From contig JALHRP010000011.1 of the NCBI GenBank assembly GCA_022841365.1, positions 1-64,000 of the forward strand: a stretch of 64,000 nucleotides of DNA, written 5' to 3'. The notes beneath the pieces are model-generated. The model made no database searches. It was not told the DNA's origin and saw nothing but the letters and a program-made list of their open reading frames with translations. Positions 53,207-62,339 of the stretch are shown here, piece by piece. Positions within the stretch are counted from its first letter, which is position 1, and every line of letters begins with the position of its first letter. A program made the position numbers and the translations under genes. Origin of the DNA: Chitinophagaceae bacterium (lineage in GTDB: Bacteria > Bacteroidota > Bacteroidia > Chitinophagales > Chitinophagaceae).

Positions 53207-53281
53207 ATTATAAATGGGTCTGCGATTGTTTTGATTAATCTCTGAAAAAATGCAGTAGATTAGTTTTTCAAACCAATTGCT

Positions 53282-54925
53282 ATGCCCAACTCCGCTCCGC
53301 TGTATCAGTTCCTGAGAAATGAACAGGAATTTGCAAATGACATTTTTCTTCGTCAGCCGTTTAACGGAGTATACAAGACATGGACCTGGAAAGAAGCGGG
53401 AGACGAATGCAGAAGAATGGCAGCTGCATTAAAAACACTCAACCTTCCGGAAAGAAGTCATATCGCCATCTTATCTAAAAACTGTGCGCATTGGATGATG
53501 GCCGATATAGCCATTATGATGGCAGGTTGTGTTTCTGTTCCCATTTATCCAACATTAACTGCTGCATCCATCCAACCAATTCTCGATCACAGTGATGCAA
53601 AAGCCATCTTCATCGGTAAGCTCGATGATTTTGCTTCGCAGGAAGCAGCTATTCTTCCAAACCTTACACGTATTTCGTTTGATGACTATGGCAGAAAAGA
53701 CAAACACAACTGGAGTGAACTGATTGCACAGTCTCAGCCATTAACAAATGTATACAACTGGACAGCAGATGAAATCCTCACCATCATTTATACATCGGGT
53801 ACAACAGGCAAGCCAAAGGGTGTGGTTCATACGGCAGGAAATTTTGATACAGTAATGCATGATGCAATCCGTGAGTTAAGACTGCCCGAACGAAGCTGGT
53901 TATTTTCGTATTTACCACTTAGCCATATTGCAGAACGGATTGGCATTGAAATGAACGGTATCTATAATGCATCAGTGATCTCTTTTGCCGAATCAATTGA
54001 CAGCTTTGCAAAAAATGTAGCAGAGGTTCAGCCTTATGTTTTCTTTGCGGTACCTAGGCTTTGGGGAAAGTTCAGAGAAGGTGTGTTAAAAAAACTGCCG
54101 CAAAAGAAATTAGATATCCTGTTATCCATTCCCATCATTAACGGCATCATCAAAAAAAGCATCAAAAAGAAACTCGGCTTATCAAGAGCCACACATATCT
54201 ACAGTGCCTCTGCTCCTATTGCTGTAGAGTTGTTGAAATGGTTTGCAAGACTCGATATAAAAATTATTCAGGCACTCGGTATGACGGAAGATTGTGTGTA
54301 TGCCCATTTTGAACGGCCGTATGAATTCAGACATGGCTCCGTAGGAAAACCATTCGCCGGATTAAAAGTAAAAATTACAGAAGAAGGTGAGCTGCGGGTA
54401 AAAAGTGATGCCAACACAAAAGGTTATTACAAAGAGCCTGAATTAACGGCAGAGTTATTTGATGAAGATGGTTATTTAAAAACAGGCGATATCTGCGAAT
54501 ATGATCACGACGGTTTTTTATTTGTTACCGGCCGTATTAAAGATCAGTTTAAAACAGATAAAGGAAAATACATTTCACCGGCACCTATTGAAATGAAACT
54601 GCTTGCCTGTGCAGATATTGAGCAAACCTGTGTGGCAGGTATGGGCATACCACAACCTATTGCATTGGTAACGCTTTCTGATATTGGCAAACAAAAAACA
54701 AAAGAAGAACTGAATCAATCCCTCACCGATCTGCTGAAAGAAGTAAACCAAACACTGGAACATCATGAGCTGCTGGCAAAAGTAGTGATCATGAAAGAAA
54801 ACTGGACAATTGAGAATGGTCTGCTTACTCCTACCATGAAAGTAAAACGCAATCAGGTAGAAAAAATTCATCAGCAGTTTTATCCGCAATGGTTTAATGA
54901 AAAAGGAACGGTGATCAGGGAGTAA
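53282..54925 (+). CDS. AMP-binding long-chain acyl-CoA synthetase
   Basis: A 547-residue ANL-family ligase that activates fatty acids with ATP and CoA. It shows IIYTSGTTGKPKGVVHT, YLPLSHIAERIG, the ALGMTED motif, and the C-terminal hinge KTGDICEYDHDGFLFVTGRIKDQFKTDKGKYI. This matches the FadD15-type (eukaryote-like ACSL) branch. Chain length preference unknown. It ends directly at the stop codon of a convergent gene (54926). Confidence 0.9.
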   Translation: MPNSAPLYQFLRNEQEFANDIFLRQPFNGVYKTWTWKEAGDECRRMAAALKTLNLPERSHIAILSKNCAHWMMADIAIMMAGCVSVPIYPTLTAASIQPILDHSDAKAIFIGKLDDFASQEAAILPNLTRISFDDYGRKDKHNWSELIAQSQPLTNVYNWTADEILTIIYTSGTTGKPKGVVHTAGNFDTVMHDAIRELRLPERSWLFSYLPLSHIAERIGIEMNGIYNASVISFAESIDSFAKNVAEVQPYVFFAVPRLWGKFREGVLKKLPQKKLDILLSIPIINGIIKKSIKKKLGLSRATHIYSASAPIAVELLKWFARLDIKIIQALGMTEDCVYAHFERPYEFRHGSVGKPFAGLKVKITEEGELRVKSDANTKGYYKEPELTAELFDEDGYLKTGDICEYDHDGFLFVTGRIKDQFKTDKGKYISPAPIEMKLLACADIEQTCVAGMGIPQPIALVTLSDIGKQKTKEELNQSLTDLLKEVNQTLEHHELLAKVVIMKENWTIENGLLTPTMKVKRNQVEKIHQQFYPQWFNEKGTVIRE

Positions 54926-55351
54926 TTATTTCAACATTTTTTCAAACCGTTTCAGTTCGGTTATTTCCGGCGCAGTAAGTGTTTCATTGTTTTCATACTT
55001 TGCTTTGAAAAACAAGATGCGTTTATGTTGGGGATATTTGTTCAGAATGAAATCAATGATTGCTCCAACCGTTTCATCTTTTGTAAACATGGGTGTTGGT
55101 GCCGATGCTGCAGCCCTTTCTCTGGTTGGTTTTTTTAAGATAATAGCTTCCAGCGTTGCCAGTTTTCCTTCAGGAACCACCTGTGCTTTCATGGCTTTGT
55201 GATACAAGCCTTCCAGTTGCTTTTTACTGAGCCCTCCACGTTCTTCATACTGAAATGCCAGACTGTTGATGAATACAGAATCAGGTCTTGCAGCCTGCAT
55301 CAGCTGCAACACATCTTTTACTACATCTACATCGGCTTTTTTACGTTGCAT
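54926..55351 (-). CDS. hypothetical protein
   Basis: About 141 residues, mostly helical by composition, without signal or membrane segments. It has a VVKDVLQLMQAARPDSVFINSLAFQYEERGGLSKKQLEGLY region and a C-terminal KAKYENNETLTAPEITELKRFEKMLK. No family recognised. Its stop codon abuts that of the acyl-CoA ligase. The start at 55351 is chosen over 55396; the extra N-terminus of the longer form contains cysteines and looks non-conserved. Confidence 0.6.
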   Translation of the reverse strand: MQRKKADVDVVKDVLQLMQAARPDSVFINSLAFQYEERGGLSKKQLEGLYHKAMKAQVVPEGKLATLEAIILKKPTRERAAASAPTPMFTKDETVGAIIDFILNKYPQHKRILFFKAKYENNETLTAPEITELKRFEKMLK

Positions 55352-55546
55352 GAATTGAAGGATGCATTTGGTGCTGCAAAGATGAACTCTTTCCATCTAA
55401 CTATGACAGTAAAAAAAACATAAACTTCAATAACATTCATTCATATAAAATAAGGATTCGTTTCTTACAAAAGCTTAACACTTTCCACACGTTGTGAATA
55501 AGTAACTTTATGAATATTACTTTACTATAAGTAATATTGAAAACAG

Positions 55547-55651
55547 ATGGAAGGGTTAGAAGTATCACTCAGTAAAGCGATACTTATTGTGAACATGGCG
55601 GGTTCTGTAATCTATATTCCGGTACCGGCCGCTAAACTTAAAAAGCATTGA
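55547..55651 (+). CDS. possible 34-residue leader ORF upstream of phoH
   Basis: An ATG at 55547 opens a 34-codon frame (MEGLEVSLSKAILIVNMAG, then a hydrophobic VIYIPVPAA and a basic KLKKH end). Its TGA overlaps the TTG start of phoH (TTGA, 55648-55651). This layout suggests translational coupling. No homolog is known to me, so it may be a chance ORF. Confidence 0.35.
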   Translation: MEGLEVSLSKAILIVNMAGSVIYIPVPAAKLKKH

Positions 55652-56631
55652 CTGAAACAATCATCAACCTCGAAACCGTAAACCCTATTGAGTTCTTCGG
55701 TGTTAACAACGGCAAGCTCGACATTCTAAAGAAAAAATTTCCACTCTTAAAAATTCTTTCAAGAGGCACACAGATTAAACTGAGCGGCAGTCCCGAACAG
55801 GTAGATCAGGCCAAAGAAAAAATTGATCTGCTCATTGCTTATCTCGAACGCAATGGCCAATTGAGTGAAAATTATTTTGAACAGATTCTTGGTGGCGACG
55901 ATCAGGAAACCGTGGATGCTTTTGTTGAGCGCAACCCCAGTGAAGTGTTGGTGTTTGGCCCGAATGGCCGCACCGTAAGGGCACGCACACAAAACCAGAA
56001 AAAAATGGTGGGTGCAATTGATAAGAATGATATTGTGTTTGCTGTTGGTCCGGCTGGTACAGGTAAAACCTATACGGCTGTTGCATTGGCAGTACGGGCA
56101 TTAAAAAATAAACTGGTCAAGAAAATTATTTTAACACGCCCTGCAGTAGAAGCAGGTGAGAGTCTTGGTTTTTTACCCGGCGATCTCAAAGAAAAAATTG
56201 ATCCGTATCTGCGTCCGTTATATGATGCACTGGATGATATGATTCCTGCTGATAAGCTCGGTTACTATATGAGCACAAGAGTGATTGAAATTGCACCCCT
56301 TGCTTATATGCGTGGCCGCACATTGGATAATGCATTCATCATTTTGGATGAAGCACAGAACACCACCGATCTGCAGCTGAAGATGTTCCTCACCCGTATT
56401 GGTGCCAATGCAAAAGCCATTATCACAGGCGATCTTACACAGGTTGATCTTCCCAAGAACCAACGTAGTGGTTTGGTAAAAGGCATCAACATCCTGAAAA
56501 ATATTGATGGCATCAGTCATATTGAACTGGATGAAGAAGATGTGGTGCGTCACCGTTTGGTGAAGGCCATTATCAGAGCTTATGATAAAGATCATCAGCA
56601 GGATCAGGAACAGAACCCGTACAGAAAATGA
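55648..56631 (+). CDS. phoH: PhoH-like protein (YbeZ family ATPase)
   Basis: A 327-residue NTPase. An N-terminal KH-like region (FPLLKILSRGTQIKLSGSPEQVDQAKEKI) is followed by the P-loop domain with VGPAGTGKTYTAVA, LTRPAVEAGESLGFLPGDLKEKIDPYLRPLYDAL and ILDEAQNTTDLQLKMFLTRIG. Proteins of this family act near YbeY in ribosome and RNA metabolism. The start is TTG at 55648; the frame is closed by a stop three codons upstream, and conserved sequence begins right after it. Confidence 0.92.
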   Translation: MTETIINLETVNPIEFFGVNNGKLDILKKKFPLLKILSRGTQIKLSGSPEQVDQAKEKIDLLIAYLERNGQLSENYFEQILGGDDQETVDAFVERNPSEVLVFGPNGRTVRARTQNQKKMVGAIDKNDIVFAVGPAGTGKTYTAVALAVRALKNKLVKKIILTRPAVEAGESLGFLPGDLKEKIDPYLRPLYDALDDMIPADKLGYYMSTRVIEIAPLAYMRGRTLDNAFIILDEAQNTTDLQLKMFLTRIGANAKAIITGDLTQVDLPKNQRSGLVKGINILKNIDGISHIELDEEDVVRHRLVKAIIRAYDKDHQQDQEQNPYRK

Positions 56632-56723
56632 GTACTTACACCGCAACATAGACAAATGCAATGAAGCTCATTTGTTATAACAGATCATTGTAACAACCCT
56701 GAATGAGCATAATTGCACAACCC

Positions 56724-56756
56724 AATCCCGTTTCAATGTTGAGACGGGATTTTTTT
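56724..56756 (+). terminator. terminator of phoH
   Basis: ATCCCGTTTCAA and TTGAGACGGGAT arms are followed by seven Ts. Confidence 0.85.
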
Positions 56757-56761
56757 ATGGA

Positions 56762-56858
56762 GAGGAATAGAGTCACAGATGATACTGATTGAACAGATTT
56801 TCGCAGATTGGCTTAGAAATCTGTTTCGTCCTCCAAATCTGTAACATCAGTGTTTCTA
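56762..56858. repeat. inverted-repeat element (CACAGAT type)
   Basis: GTCACAGATGATACTGATTG on the left and, on the other strand, CACTGATGTTACAGATTTGG on the right enclose AAATCTG/CAGATTT words. It resembles the element at 9719-9840. Confidence 0.5.
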
Positions 56859-56897
56859 TTGTATCGTTAAAACTGGTTTACAATTCAATCCCTTTTG

Positions 56898-56905
56898 TAC
56901 ATTTG
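56898..56905 (+). promoter_or_regulatory. candidate -7 element of the 56909 gene
   Basis: TACATTTG matches TAnnTTTG and ends three bases before the ATG, so a leaderless transcript is expected. Confidence 0.4.
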
Positions 56906-56908
56906 AGC

Positions 56909-57313
56909 ATGATGAAGAAATACGCCACCCTGTTCATAACTGTATTTAGTTTCTATGCCTGCAATCAGGAACGTGAACGTCCAACAGATGCATTTGATAC
57001 AGCCCGTGAATTCATTGAAAGCTCTCTAAAAGGAGATTATGACTGGGCAAGAAAGTTGATGCTACAAGACAGTGTGAATTTGTATGAGCTGGATATAATT
57101 GAAAAAAAATATAAAACTGAAATGAGTGCAAAGGATAAAGAAGGTTATAAAAATGCAACCATCAGAATTGTATCAGTTGACAATGTAAGTGACAGTGTGG
57201 TTGTAGTTAATTTTTATAATACTTATAAAAAGAAACCAATGCCACTTAAAGTAATTAAGAGAGATGGTTTGTGGCAGGTTGATTTCAATTATACGTTTAC
57301 GGGGAATCTGTAG
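56909..57313 (+). CDS. DUF4878-like lipoprotein
   Basis: A 134-residue protein with a signal and lipobox-like FYAC. It has a nuclear-transport-factor-2-like body (DAFDTAREFIESSLKGDYDWARKLML, IVSVDNVSDSVVVVNFYN, KVIKRDGLWQVDFNY), consistent with DUF4878 or a similar NTF2-fold family. Function unknown. The start at 56909 is chosen over an upstream in-frame start because of the lipoprotein signal and the promoter element. Confidence 0.75.
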   Translation: MMKKYATLFITVFSFYACNQERERPTDAFDTAREFIESSLKGDYDWARKLMLQDSVNLYELDIIEKKYKTEMSAKDKEGYKNATIRIVSVDNVSDSVVVVNFYNTYKKKPMPLKVIKRDGLWQVDFNYTFTGNL

Positions 57314-57398
57314 GCCCCTTCCTCGTTCCTTCCCCAAAGGAGAAGGAGGCCGGGCATTAGAAATTTAATCTACAGTTACAGCTAAGCATTTTTACTTC
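57313..57398. repeat. long composite palindromic repeat upstream of crcB
   Basis: GCCCCTTCCTCGTTCCTTCC...GGAGAAGGAGGCCGGGC with tail CAGTTACAGCTAAGCATTTT. Confidence 0.7.
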
Positions 57399-57424
57399 AA
57401 TTCAATTTTGTACAAATAACCATC

Positions 57425-57787
57425 ATGCTTAAAAACTTTCTACTTGTTGGTCTTGGTGGTGCGGCAGGCAGTATGTTGCGTTATGCATTTGCTGTTTGGT
57501 TGAAGCATGTATCGTTTCCACTTGCCACCTTTCTTGTAAATATCATCGGAAGTTTTATTATTGGAATTGTGTTTGCCTATGCTTTACGCAATGAATCCTT
57601 TGATCTTAACTGGCGTACCTTTCTTGCAGCAGGTCTTTGCGGCGGCTTTACAACATTCTCTGCCTTTTCGCTTGAAAGCCTGCAGTTGCTGCAACAGCAA
57701 AGGATCGGTTTATTTTTCTTGTATGTTGTTGGAAGTATTCTCCTGGGGTTGGCTGCTGTATGGCTGGGGTACAGTTTAATGAAATAA
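57425..57787 (+). CDS. crcB: fluoride efflux channel CrcB (Fluc)
   Basis: A 120-residue four-helix membrane protein that exports fluoride as a dual-topology dimer. It shows GLGGAAGSMLRYAFAVW, TFLVNIIGSFIIGI and GLCGGFTTFSAFSLE, which include the conserved Asn and the Phe-Ser track. A single gene encodes the channel here. No fluoride riboswitch motif was recognised upstream; the spacer is filled by a palindromic repeat. Confidence 0.95.
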   Translation: MLKNFLLVGLGGAAGSMLRYAFAVWLKHVSFPLATFLVNIIGSFIIGIVFAYALRNESFDLNWRTFLAAGLCGGFTTFSAFSLESLQLLQQQRIGLFFLYVVGSILLGLAAVWLGYSLMK

Positions 57788-57802
57788 TGATTTGCAAGTT
57801 TA

Positions 57803-57883
57803 CCCACCCCTTAATCCCCTCCCAAGAGGGGAGACCGAGCTTTCTATCAGAAATGTAGCTTCAGTAATTCAGCATTTCAACTT
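57803..57883. repeat. long composite palindromic repeat between crcB and parB
   Basis: CACCCCTTAATCCCCTCCC...GAGGGGAGACCGAGCTTT with tail TCAGTAATTCAGCATTTCAA. Confidence 0.7.
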
Positions 57884-57991
57884 ATGAACGAAGGTTGAGC
57901 GTTGCTGAACTAACAACTACAAACTACCAACTGAACTATCTTGTTTTTTGGTTTTTTTTCAGGTACTTCGCAGACTGTAACAACACATATT

Positions 57992-58903
57992 ATGTCTACT
58001 CCAGGAAAAAAAGATGCGTTAGGAAAAGGAATCCGTTCCCTGCTGCAAAGTATTGATGAAGATCTGAAAACAACCGCCGGACAGTTAAAGCCAACGGTTC
58101 AGGAAGCGGTTACAAGTATGCTCCGCATTCCTGTTGCTGATATTGAGATCAACCCCAAACAACCCCGCAAAGATTTTGATGAGCAGGCGCTTAAAGAACT
58201 GGCCGAAAGCATCAAAATGCATGATATTGTTCAGCCCATTACCGTTTCACGGATTGCCGGCAACAAATACCGTTTAATTGCAGGTGAAAGAAGATGGCGT
58301 GCCAGTAAACTGGCAGGTTTAAAAGATATTCCTGCCTATATCCGCCAGGCCAATGATCAGGAATTACTTGAACTGGCATTGCTCGAAAATCTGCAACGGG
58401 AAAATTTAAACGCAGTAGAAATTGCCCTCAGCTATAAACGACTGATGGAAGAATTGAATTATACCCAGGAACAGGTGGCCGAACGGATGGGGAAAGACCG
58501 AACCACTGTTACCAATTATATCCGCTTGTTGAAATTACCACCCGATATTCAACTCGCCGTTCGTTCGGGCGAATTAAGCATGGGCCATGCAAGAGCATTG
58601 ATTAATGTTGATACGGTTGACAGGCAGTTGTATGTGTATCAGCAAATCCGCCAGAAAGCGTTATCTGTTCGCCAAACAGAAGAGCTGGTAAGGCAGATGT
58701 ACAAATCAACCGATGTTAAAAAATCGGTAAAGAGCGGCCTGCCACAAGCCTTTCAGCGAATTGAAGATAATTTAGCTTCACAGTTCGGCACCAAAGTAAA
58801 ACTCCACCACAGCAAAAAAGGAAACGGTAGTATTTTTATTGAATACTATTCACTGGAGCAGTTTAACCAGATTCTGAAACAACTGGGTACCGATGTTGAA
58901 TAA
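57992..58903 (+). CDS. parB: ParB/RepB/Spo0J family partition protein
   Basis: A 303-residue chromosome-partition CTPase. CTP-binding motifs are GERRWRASKLAG and ALLENLQRENLNAVEIA; the helix-turn-helix is in YTQEQVAERMGKDRTTVTNYIRLLKL, and a C-terminal dimer domain follows. The start at 57992 (MSTPGKKDALGKGI) is conserved in the family. parA is not adjacent; the upstream gene is crcB. It is followed by DUF5683 and dapB with short spacers, the common Bacteroidota order. Confidence 0.93.
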   Translation: MSTPGKKDALGKGIRSLLQSIDEDLKTTAGQLKPTVQEAVTSMLRIPVADIEINPKQPRKDFDEQALKELAESIKMHDIVQPITVSRIAGNKYRLIAGERRWRASKLAGLKDIPAYIRQANDQELLELALLENLQRENLNAVEIALSYKRLMEELNYTQEQVAERMGKDRTTVTNYIRLLKLPPDIQLAVRSGELSMGHARALINVDTVDRQLYVYQQIRQKALSVRQTEELVRQMYKSTDVKKSVKSGLPQAFQRIEDNLASQFGTKVKLHHSKKGNGSIFIEYYSLEQFNQILKQLGTDVE

Positions 58904-58909
58904 CACACT

Positions 58910-59533
58910 ATGAAGTATTTTTTTCTTTTCATTCTGCTTTGTTTTTTTTCTCCGCTGCTGTATGCACAGCAGACAGACACTGTGAAACTGCCGGTTGACA
59001 GTGCTGCTTTAAAACCGGCTGCAGCAAAAAAGAAAAAAGAAACCGATACTGTAAAACTGCATTCTCCACGCAAAGCAACCATCCGCTCGGCCATACTTCC
59101 GGGCTGGGGACAGGCTTACAATAAAAAATACTGGAAAATTCCCATTGTATATGGAGCACTCGGCACGGCTGCAGGCTTTTTTATTTTCAATGTAAGAGAG
59201 TATACGGATGCAAGAAATGCCTATCGTTACAAAGTAGATACCTTCCCCGATAATGATGTACTCATCAAACCAAAATTCCGTCCTGTTGATCCGGAAGGAA
59301 TCAGACAATACAGAAATGGTGTGCGGCAGAATGTTGATTATTCTGTGCTTGCTTTTTTTATTCTCTGGGGATTAAATGTGGTAGATGCCACGGTAGACGG
59401 GCATTTGAAAGCCTTTGAAGTAAATGAAAATTTATCGTTGCAGATAAATCCCTCCTATCTGCCTCAAACACGTCAGGCACAAATTGGTCTGGTATTTACG
59501 TTTGGTAAATTCAGGAACACTGCAGGCAGATAA
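58910..59533 (+). CDS. DUF5683 domain protein
   Basis: A 207-residue protein with an N-terminal signal (ending LLYAQ), a short alanine/lysine-rich region, then the DUF5683 core (HSPRKATIRSAILPGWGQAYNKKYWKIPIVYGALGTAAGFFIFN, SVLAFFILWGLNVVDATVDGHLKAFEV) with two hydrophobic helices. It is consistently found after parB in Bacteroidota. Function unknown. Confidence 0.88.
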   Translation: MKYFFLFILLCFFSPLLYAQQTDTVKLPVDSAALKPAAAKKKKETDTVKLHSPRKATIRSAILPGWGQAYNKKYWKIPIVYGALGTAAGFFIFNVREYTDARNAYRYKVDTFPDNDVLIKPKFRPVDPEGIRQYRNGVRQNVDYSVLAFFILWGLNVVDATVDGHLKAFEVNENLSLQINPSYLPQTRQAQIGLVFTFGKFRNTAGR

Positions 59534-59574
59534 TACTTGCTGAAGTATCTTCGCTCAAATTCAAACAACTACAA

Positions 59575-60291
59575 ATGAAACTTGCATTGATCGGTTACGG
59601 CAAAATGGGTAAAGCTATACATGAAGTGGCGAAGCAGCGTGGTCATGAAGCTGTGCTGATTATTGATGCAGATAATTTACATGAGCTTACTCCTGAAAAT
59701 ATAAAACAGGCAGATGTTGCCATTGAGTTTACCAGTCCGCATACGGCACTGGCCAATGTATTATTCTGTCTGCAACATTCCGTTCCTGTTGTTTGCGGTT
59801 CAACCGGTTGGTTAGAACATTTAGATGAAGCCAAACAAATGGCGCAACAACATTATACCGGATTAATTGTTGCCAGCAACTTCAGCGTAGGCGTTAATAT
59901 TTTTTTTGAAGTGAATAAACGCCTGGCGCAACTGATGCAGGGCCACGACAATTATGATGTAACGCTCAAAGAAATTCATCACACAGCAAAAAAAGATGCA
60001 CCCAGCGGCACCGCTATTTCATTGGCCGAACAGGTGCTGGAGCAACTGGGCCGTAAAGAAAAATGGGTGAACGAAGTAGCTGCACATCCAGGCGATTTGT
60101 CCATCATCAGCGAACGGATTGATCCTGCCCCCGGCACACATCATGTAAAATACAGTTCTGCTATTGATGATATTGAAATTATCCATACCGCTCACAACCG
60201 CACAGGATTTGCAATGGGAGCAGTACTGGCAGCAGAATTTTTAAAAAATAAAACAGGGTTTTTTGGAATGAAAGAAGTGCTTAACTTGTAA
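59575..60291 (+). CDS. dapB: 4-hydroxy-tetrahydrodipicolinate reductase (DapB)
   Basis: NAD(P)H reductase of the diaminopimelate/lysine pathway, 238 residues. The Rossmann motif is GYGKMGKAIHEVA; EFTSPHTA and the catalytic HHTAKKDAPSGTAI (His-His and Lys) are present. It is slightly shorter than the E. coli enzyme, as in Bacteroidota. It is transcribed with parB-DUF5683. Confidence 0.96.
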   Translation: MKLALIGYGKMGKAIHEVAKQRGHEAVLIIDADNLHELTPENIKQADVAIEFTSPHTALANVLFCLQHSVPVVCGSTGWLEHLDEAKQMAQQHYTGLIVASNFSVGVNIFFEVNKRLAQLMQGHDNYDVTLKEIHHTAKKDAPSGTAISLAEQVLEQLGRKEKWVNEVAAHPGDLSIISERIDPAPGTHHVKYSSAIDDIEIIHTAHNRTGFAMGAVLAAEFLKNKTGFFGMKEVLNL

Positions 60292-60296
60292 GCACC

Positions 60297-62129
60297 ATGC
60301 TGCTGCAACCCAAACAACTAACTATACTCCTCATTTTTTTCCTGCATACTTTTCATGGTTTGGCGCAAGACCCAACCATTGACCGGCTTCGTGCTGTTAT
60401 TTCTTCATCTGCAAAAGATGAAGAGAAATTAACCGCCTATATACAACTCAGCGGTAAACTGAGTCTGATCAGTTTTAACGAAACCATTAAAATAGCAGAA
60501 CGGGGAATTGAACTGGCATCAAAGCGTAAAGATTCACTTGCTTATGCTGAGCTGAGCCGCAATATGGGAACCGCATACTATTTTAAAGGGGAGTATGAAA
60601 AAGCTGCTACACTTTATTTTGATGCCGCCCGTATTTATGAACAGGCAGGCAAAGAACAACCGCTGGCTTACGTCTTTAATGATATTGCCAAACTCTACCG
60701 CAAAAACAGAGATTTAAAACGTGCCGGACAAAACTACGAGAAGGCGCTTGCTATTTTCCGCTCACTGAAAGATTCCAGCGGTATACAGATGATTTTAAAT
60801 GAGAGCGGCGTGGTGTATGAATACCAGGGCGATTATACAGAAGCATTGAAACGTTACAATGCATCGTTACAAATTGCCAAACGCCTCACTGATGAAATAG
60901 GAAAAAGCTGGTGCTACAGTTTTATTGCCGGTGTATATGTGCTGCAAAGCGATTATGAATCGGCCGAAAATTACAACCTGCAATCACTTGCCATCCGCCA
61001 AAAACTCAACGATACCTTTGCCATCACCCTCAGCTTCTCTGATCTGGGCGTGATGTACAGCGCATGGGGTAAGCCCGAACGGGCCAATTACTATTTTGAA
61101 CAAAGCAATAAAATTGCAGAACGGATGGGGTATAAAGAACTCCTCTCTAACAACTATGCAGAAATGAGTAAGCTGGCCAATGTAACCGGCAATTATAAAA
61201 GTGCACTCGATTACTTTACCTGGCATACCCAGTTAAAAGATTCCATTTTTACTTCACAAAAAAACAGACAGGTAGAAGAGTTAAGCACACTCTATGAAAC
61301 AAATAAAAAAGAACAGCAGATCCTTGGTCAGCAGTTAACCATTAAGAAACGTAATTCGCTCATTGTTGTTATTCTGGTTATGTCAGCCCTTGCACTGCTG
61401 GTGGTGTTTTTATTATACAACCGGTATAAATGGAAACAGAAAACCAATATGCAGATTGAAATTTTAAAACAACAGGAACTGGCTGCAAAATCAATTCTGG
61501 AGGCCGAAGAAAAAGAACGGAGCCGCATTGCAAAAGATCTGCACGATGGTGTGGGGCAAATGATGAGTGCAGCACGAATGAACCTGTCTTCGTTTTACAA
61601 TCAACTGCAGGTAAAAAATAACAGTGAAGATCAATCACTGCTTAATATTATTCAGTTGGTTGATGACAGTTGTAAAGAAGTAAGGGCCGTGAGCCACAGC
61701 ATGATGCCTGCTGCATTGCTCAGCAAAGGTTTGCCCGATGCGGTAGATGAACTGGTTTCAAAAATAAACGGCACAGCATTGCAGGTGCATTTCCACAGTG
61801 AAGGATTTGATACACGTCTTGACTCAAACACCGAAACCATTGTGTACAGGGTCATACAGGAATGTGTAAACAATACCATTAAACATGCAGAAGCTACCGA
61901 ACTGGATATTGCACTCATTTGCGAAACAGATATTATCAGTGTAACCATTGAAGATAACGGCAAAGGATTTTCATACAACCACAGTCATGAGGAGGAAGAA
62001 GGCATCGGTTTAAAAAATATCCGCAGCCGTATTCAATTCCTGAAAGGAACGGTTGATTTTGATACAGCACCCGGCCGGGGAACACTGGTAGCTATTCATA
62101 TACCACGCAACAGTTCGTTTGTACAATAG
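60297..62129 (+). CDS. TPR sensor histidine kinase, NarX/HisKA_3 type
   Basis: A 610-residue protein. A signal-like N-terminus is followed by six or seven extracytoplasmic TPR units (AYAELSRNMGTAYYFKGEYEKAATLYFDAA, EALKRYNASLQIAKRLTDEIG), one TM helix (NSLIVVILVMSALALLVVFLL), a coiled coil, the HisKA_3 phosphoacceptor ERSRIAKDLHDGVGQMMS and an ATPase domain (VNNTIKHA, EDNGKGF, EGIGLKNIRSRI). It lies five bases after dapB, and the response regulator at 62340 is its probable partner. Confidence 0.92.
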   Translation: MLLQPKQLTILLIFFLHTFHGLAQDPTIDRLRAVISSSAKDEEKLTAYIQLSGKLSLISFNETIKIAERGIELASKRKDSLAYAELSRNMGTAYYFKGEYEKAATLYFDAARIYEQAGKEQPLAYVFNDIAKLYRKNRDLKRAGQNYEKALAIFRSLKDSSGIQMILNESGVVYEYQGDYTEALKRYNASLQIAKRLTDEIGKSWCYSFIAGVYVLQSDYESAENYNLQSLAIRQKLNDTFAITLSFSDLGVMYSAWGKPERANYYFEQSNKIAERMGYKELLSNNYAEMSKLANVTGNYKSALDYFTWHTQLKDSIFTSQKNRQVEELSTLYETNKKEQQILGQQLTIKKRNSLIVVILVMSALALLVVFLLYNRYKWKQKTNMQIEILKQQELAAKSILEAEEKERSRIAKDLHDGVGQMMSAARMNLSSFYNQLQVKNNSEDQSLLNIIQLVDDSCKEVRAVSHSMMPAALLSKGLPDAVDELVSKINGTALQVHFHSEGFDTRLDSNTETIVYRVIQECVNNTIKHAEATELDIALICETDIISVTIEDNGKGFSYNHSHEEEEGIGLKNIRSRIQFLKGTVDFDTAPGRGTLVAIHIPRNSSFVQ

Positions 62130-62192
62130 AACTTTGTGTGATTCCCGATCCTGTTCACTTTTGAAAACAACTGCACACCCGTGAATACAATG

Positions 62193-62210
62193 TGCTGCAT
62201 GTATGCAGCA
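62193..62210. promoter_or_regulatory. 18-bp palindrome upstream of the response regulator gene
   Basis: TGCTGCAT-GT-ATGCAGCA is a perfect inverted repeat in the kinase-regulator spacer, about 130 bp before the response regulator start. It may be an operator or chance. Confidence 0.3.
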
Positions 62211-62339
62211 AGTAAACAACAGAACAGTAAGAACGCATTTTATACATACTTTTAGAAAACCCTTTTGTTCAACCACAACCCGTAAATTAAGAATAAAGCA
62301 AAACGGCTTTTTTCTTACATTCGGTTAAAGAGAAACTAT

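Noticed and set aside
57314-57424. Fluoride riboswitch upstream of crcB
   Set aside because: The spacer is a palindromic repeat with an A/T-rich tail; no sequence resembling the crcB motif was seen.
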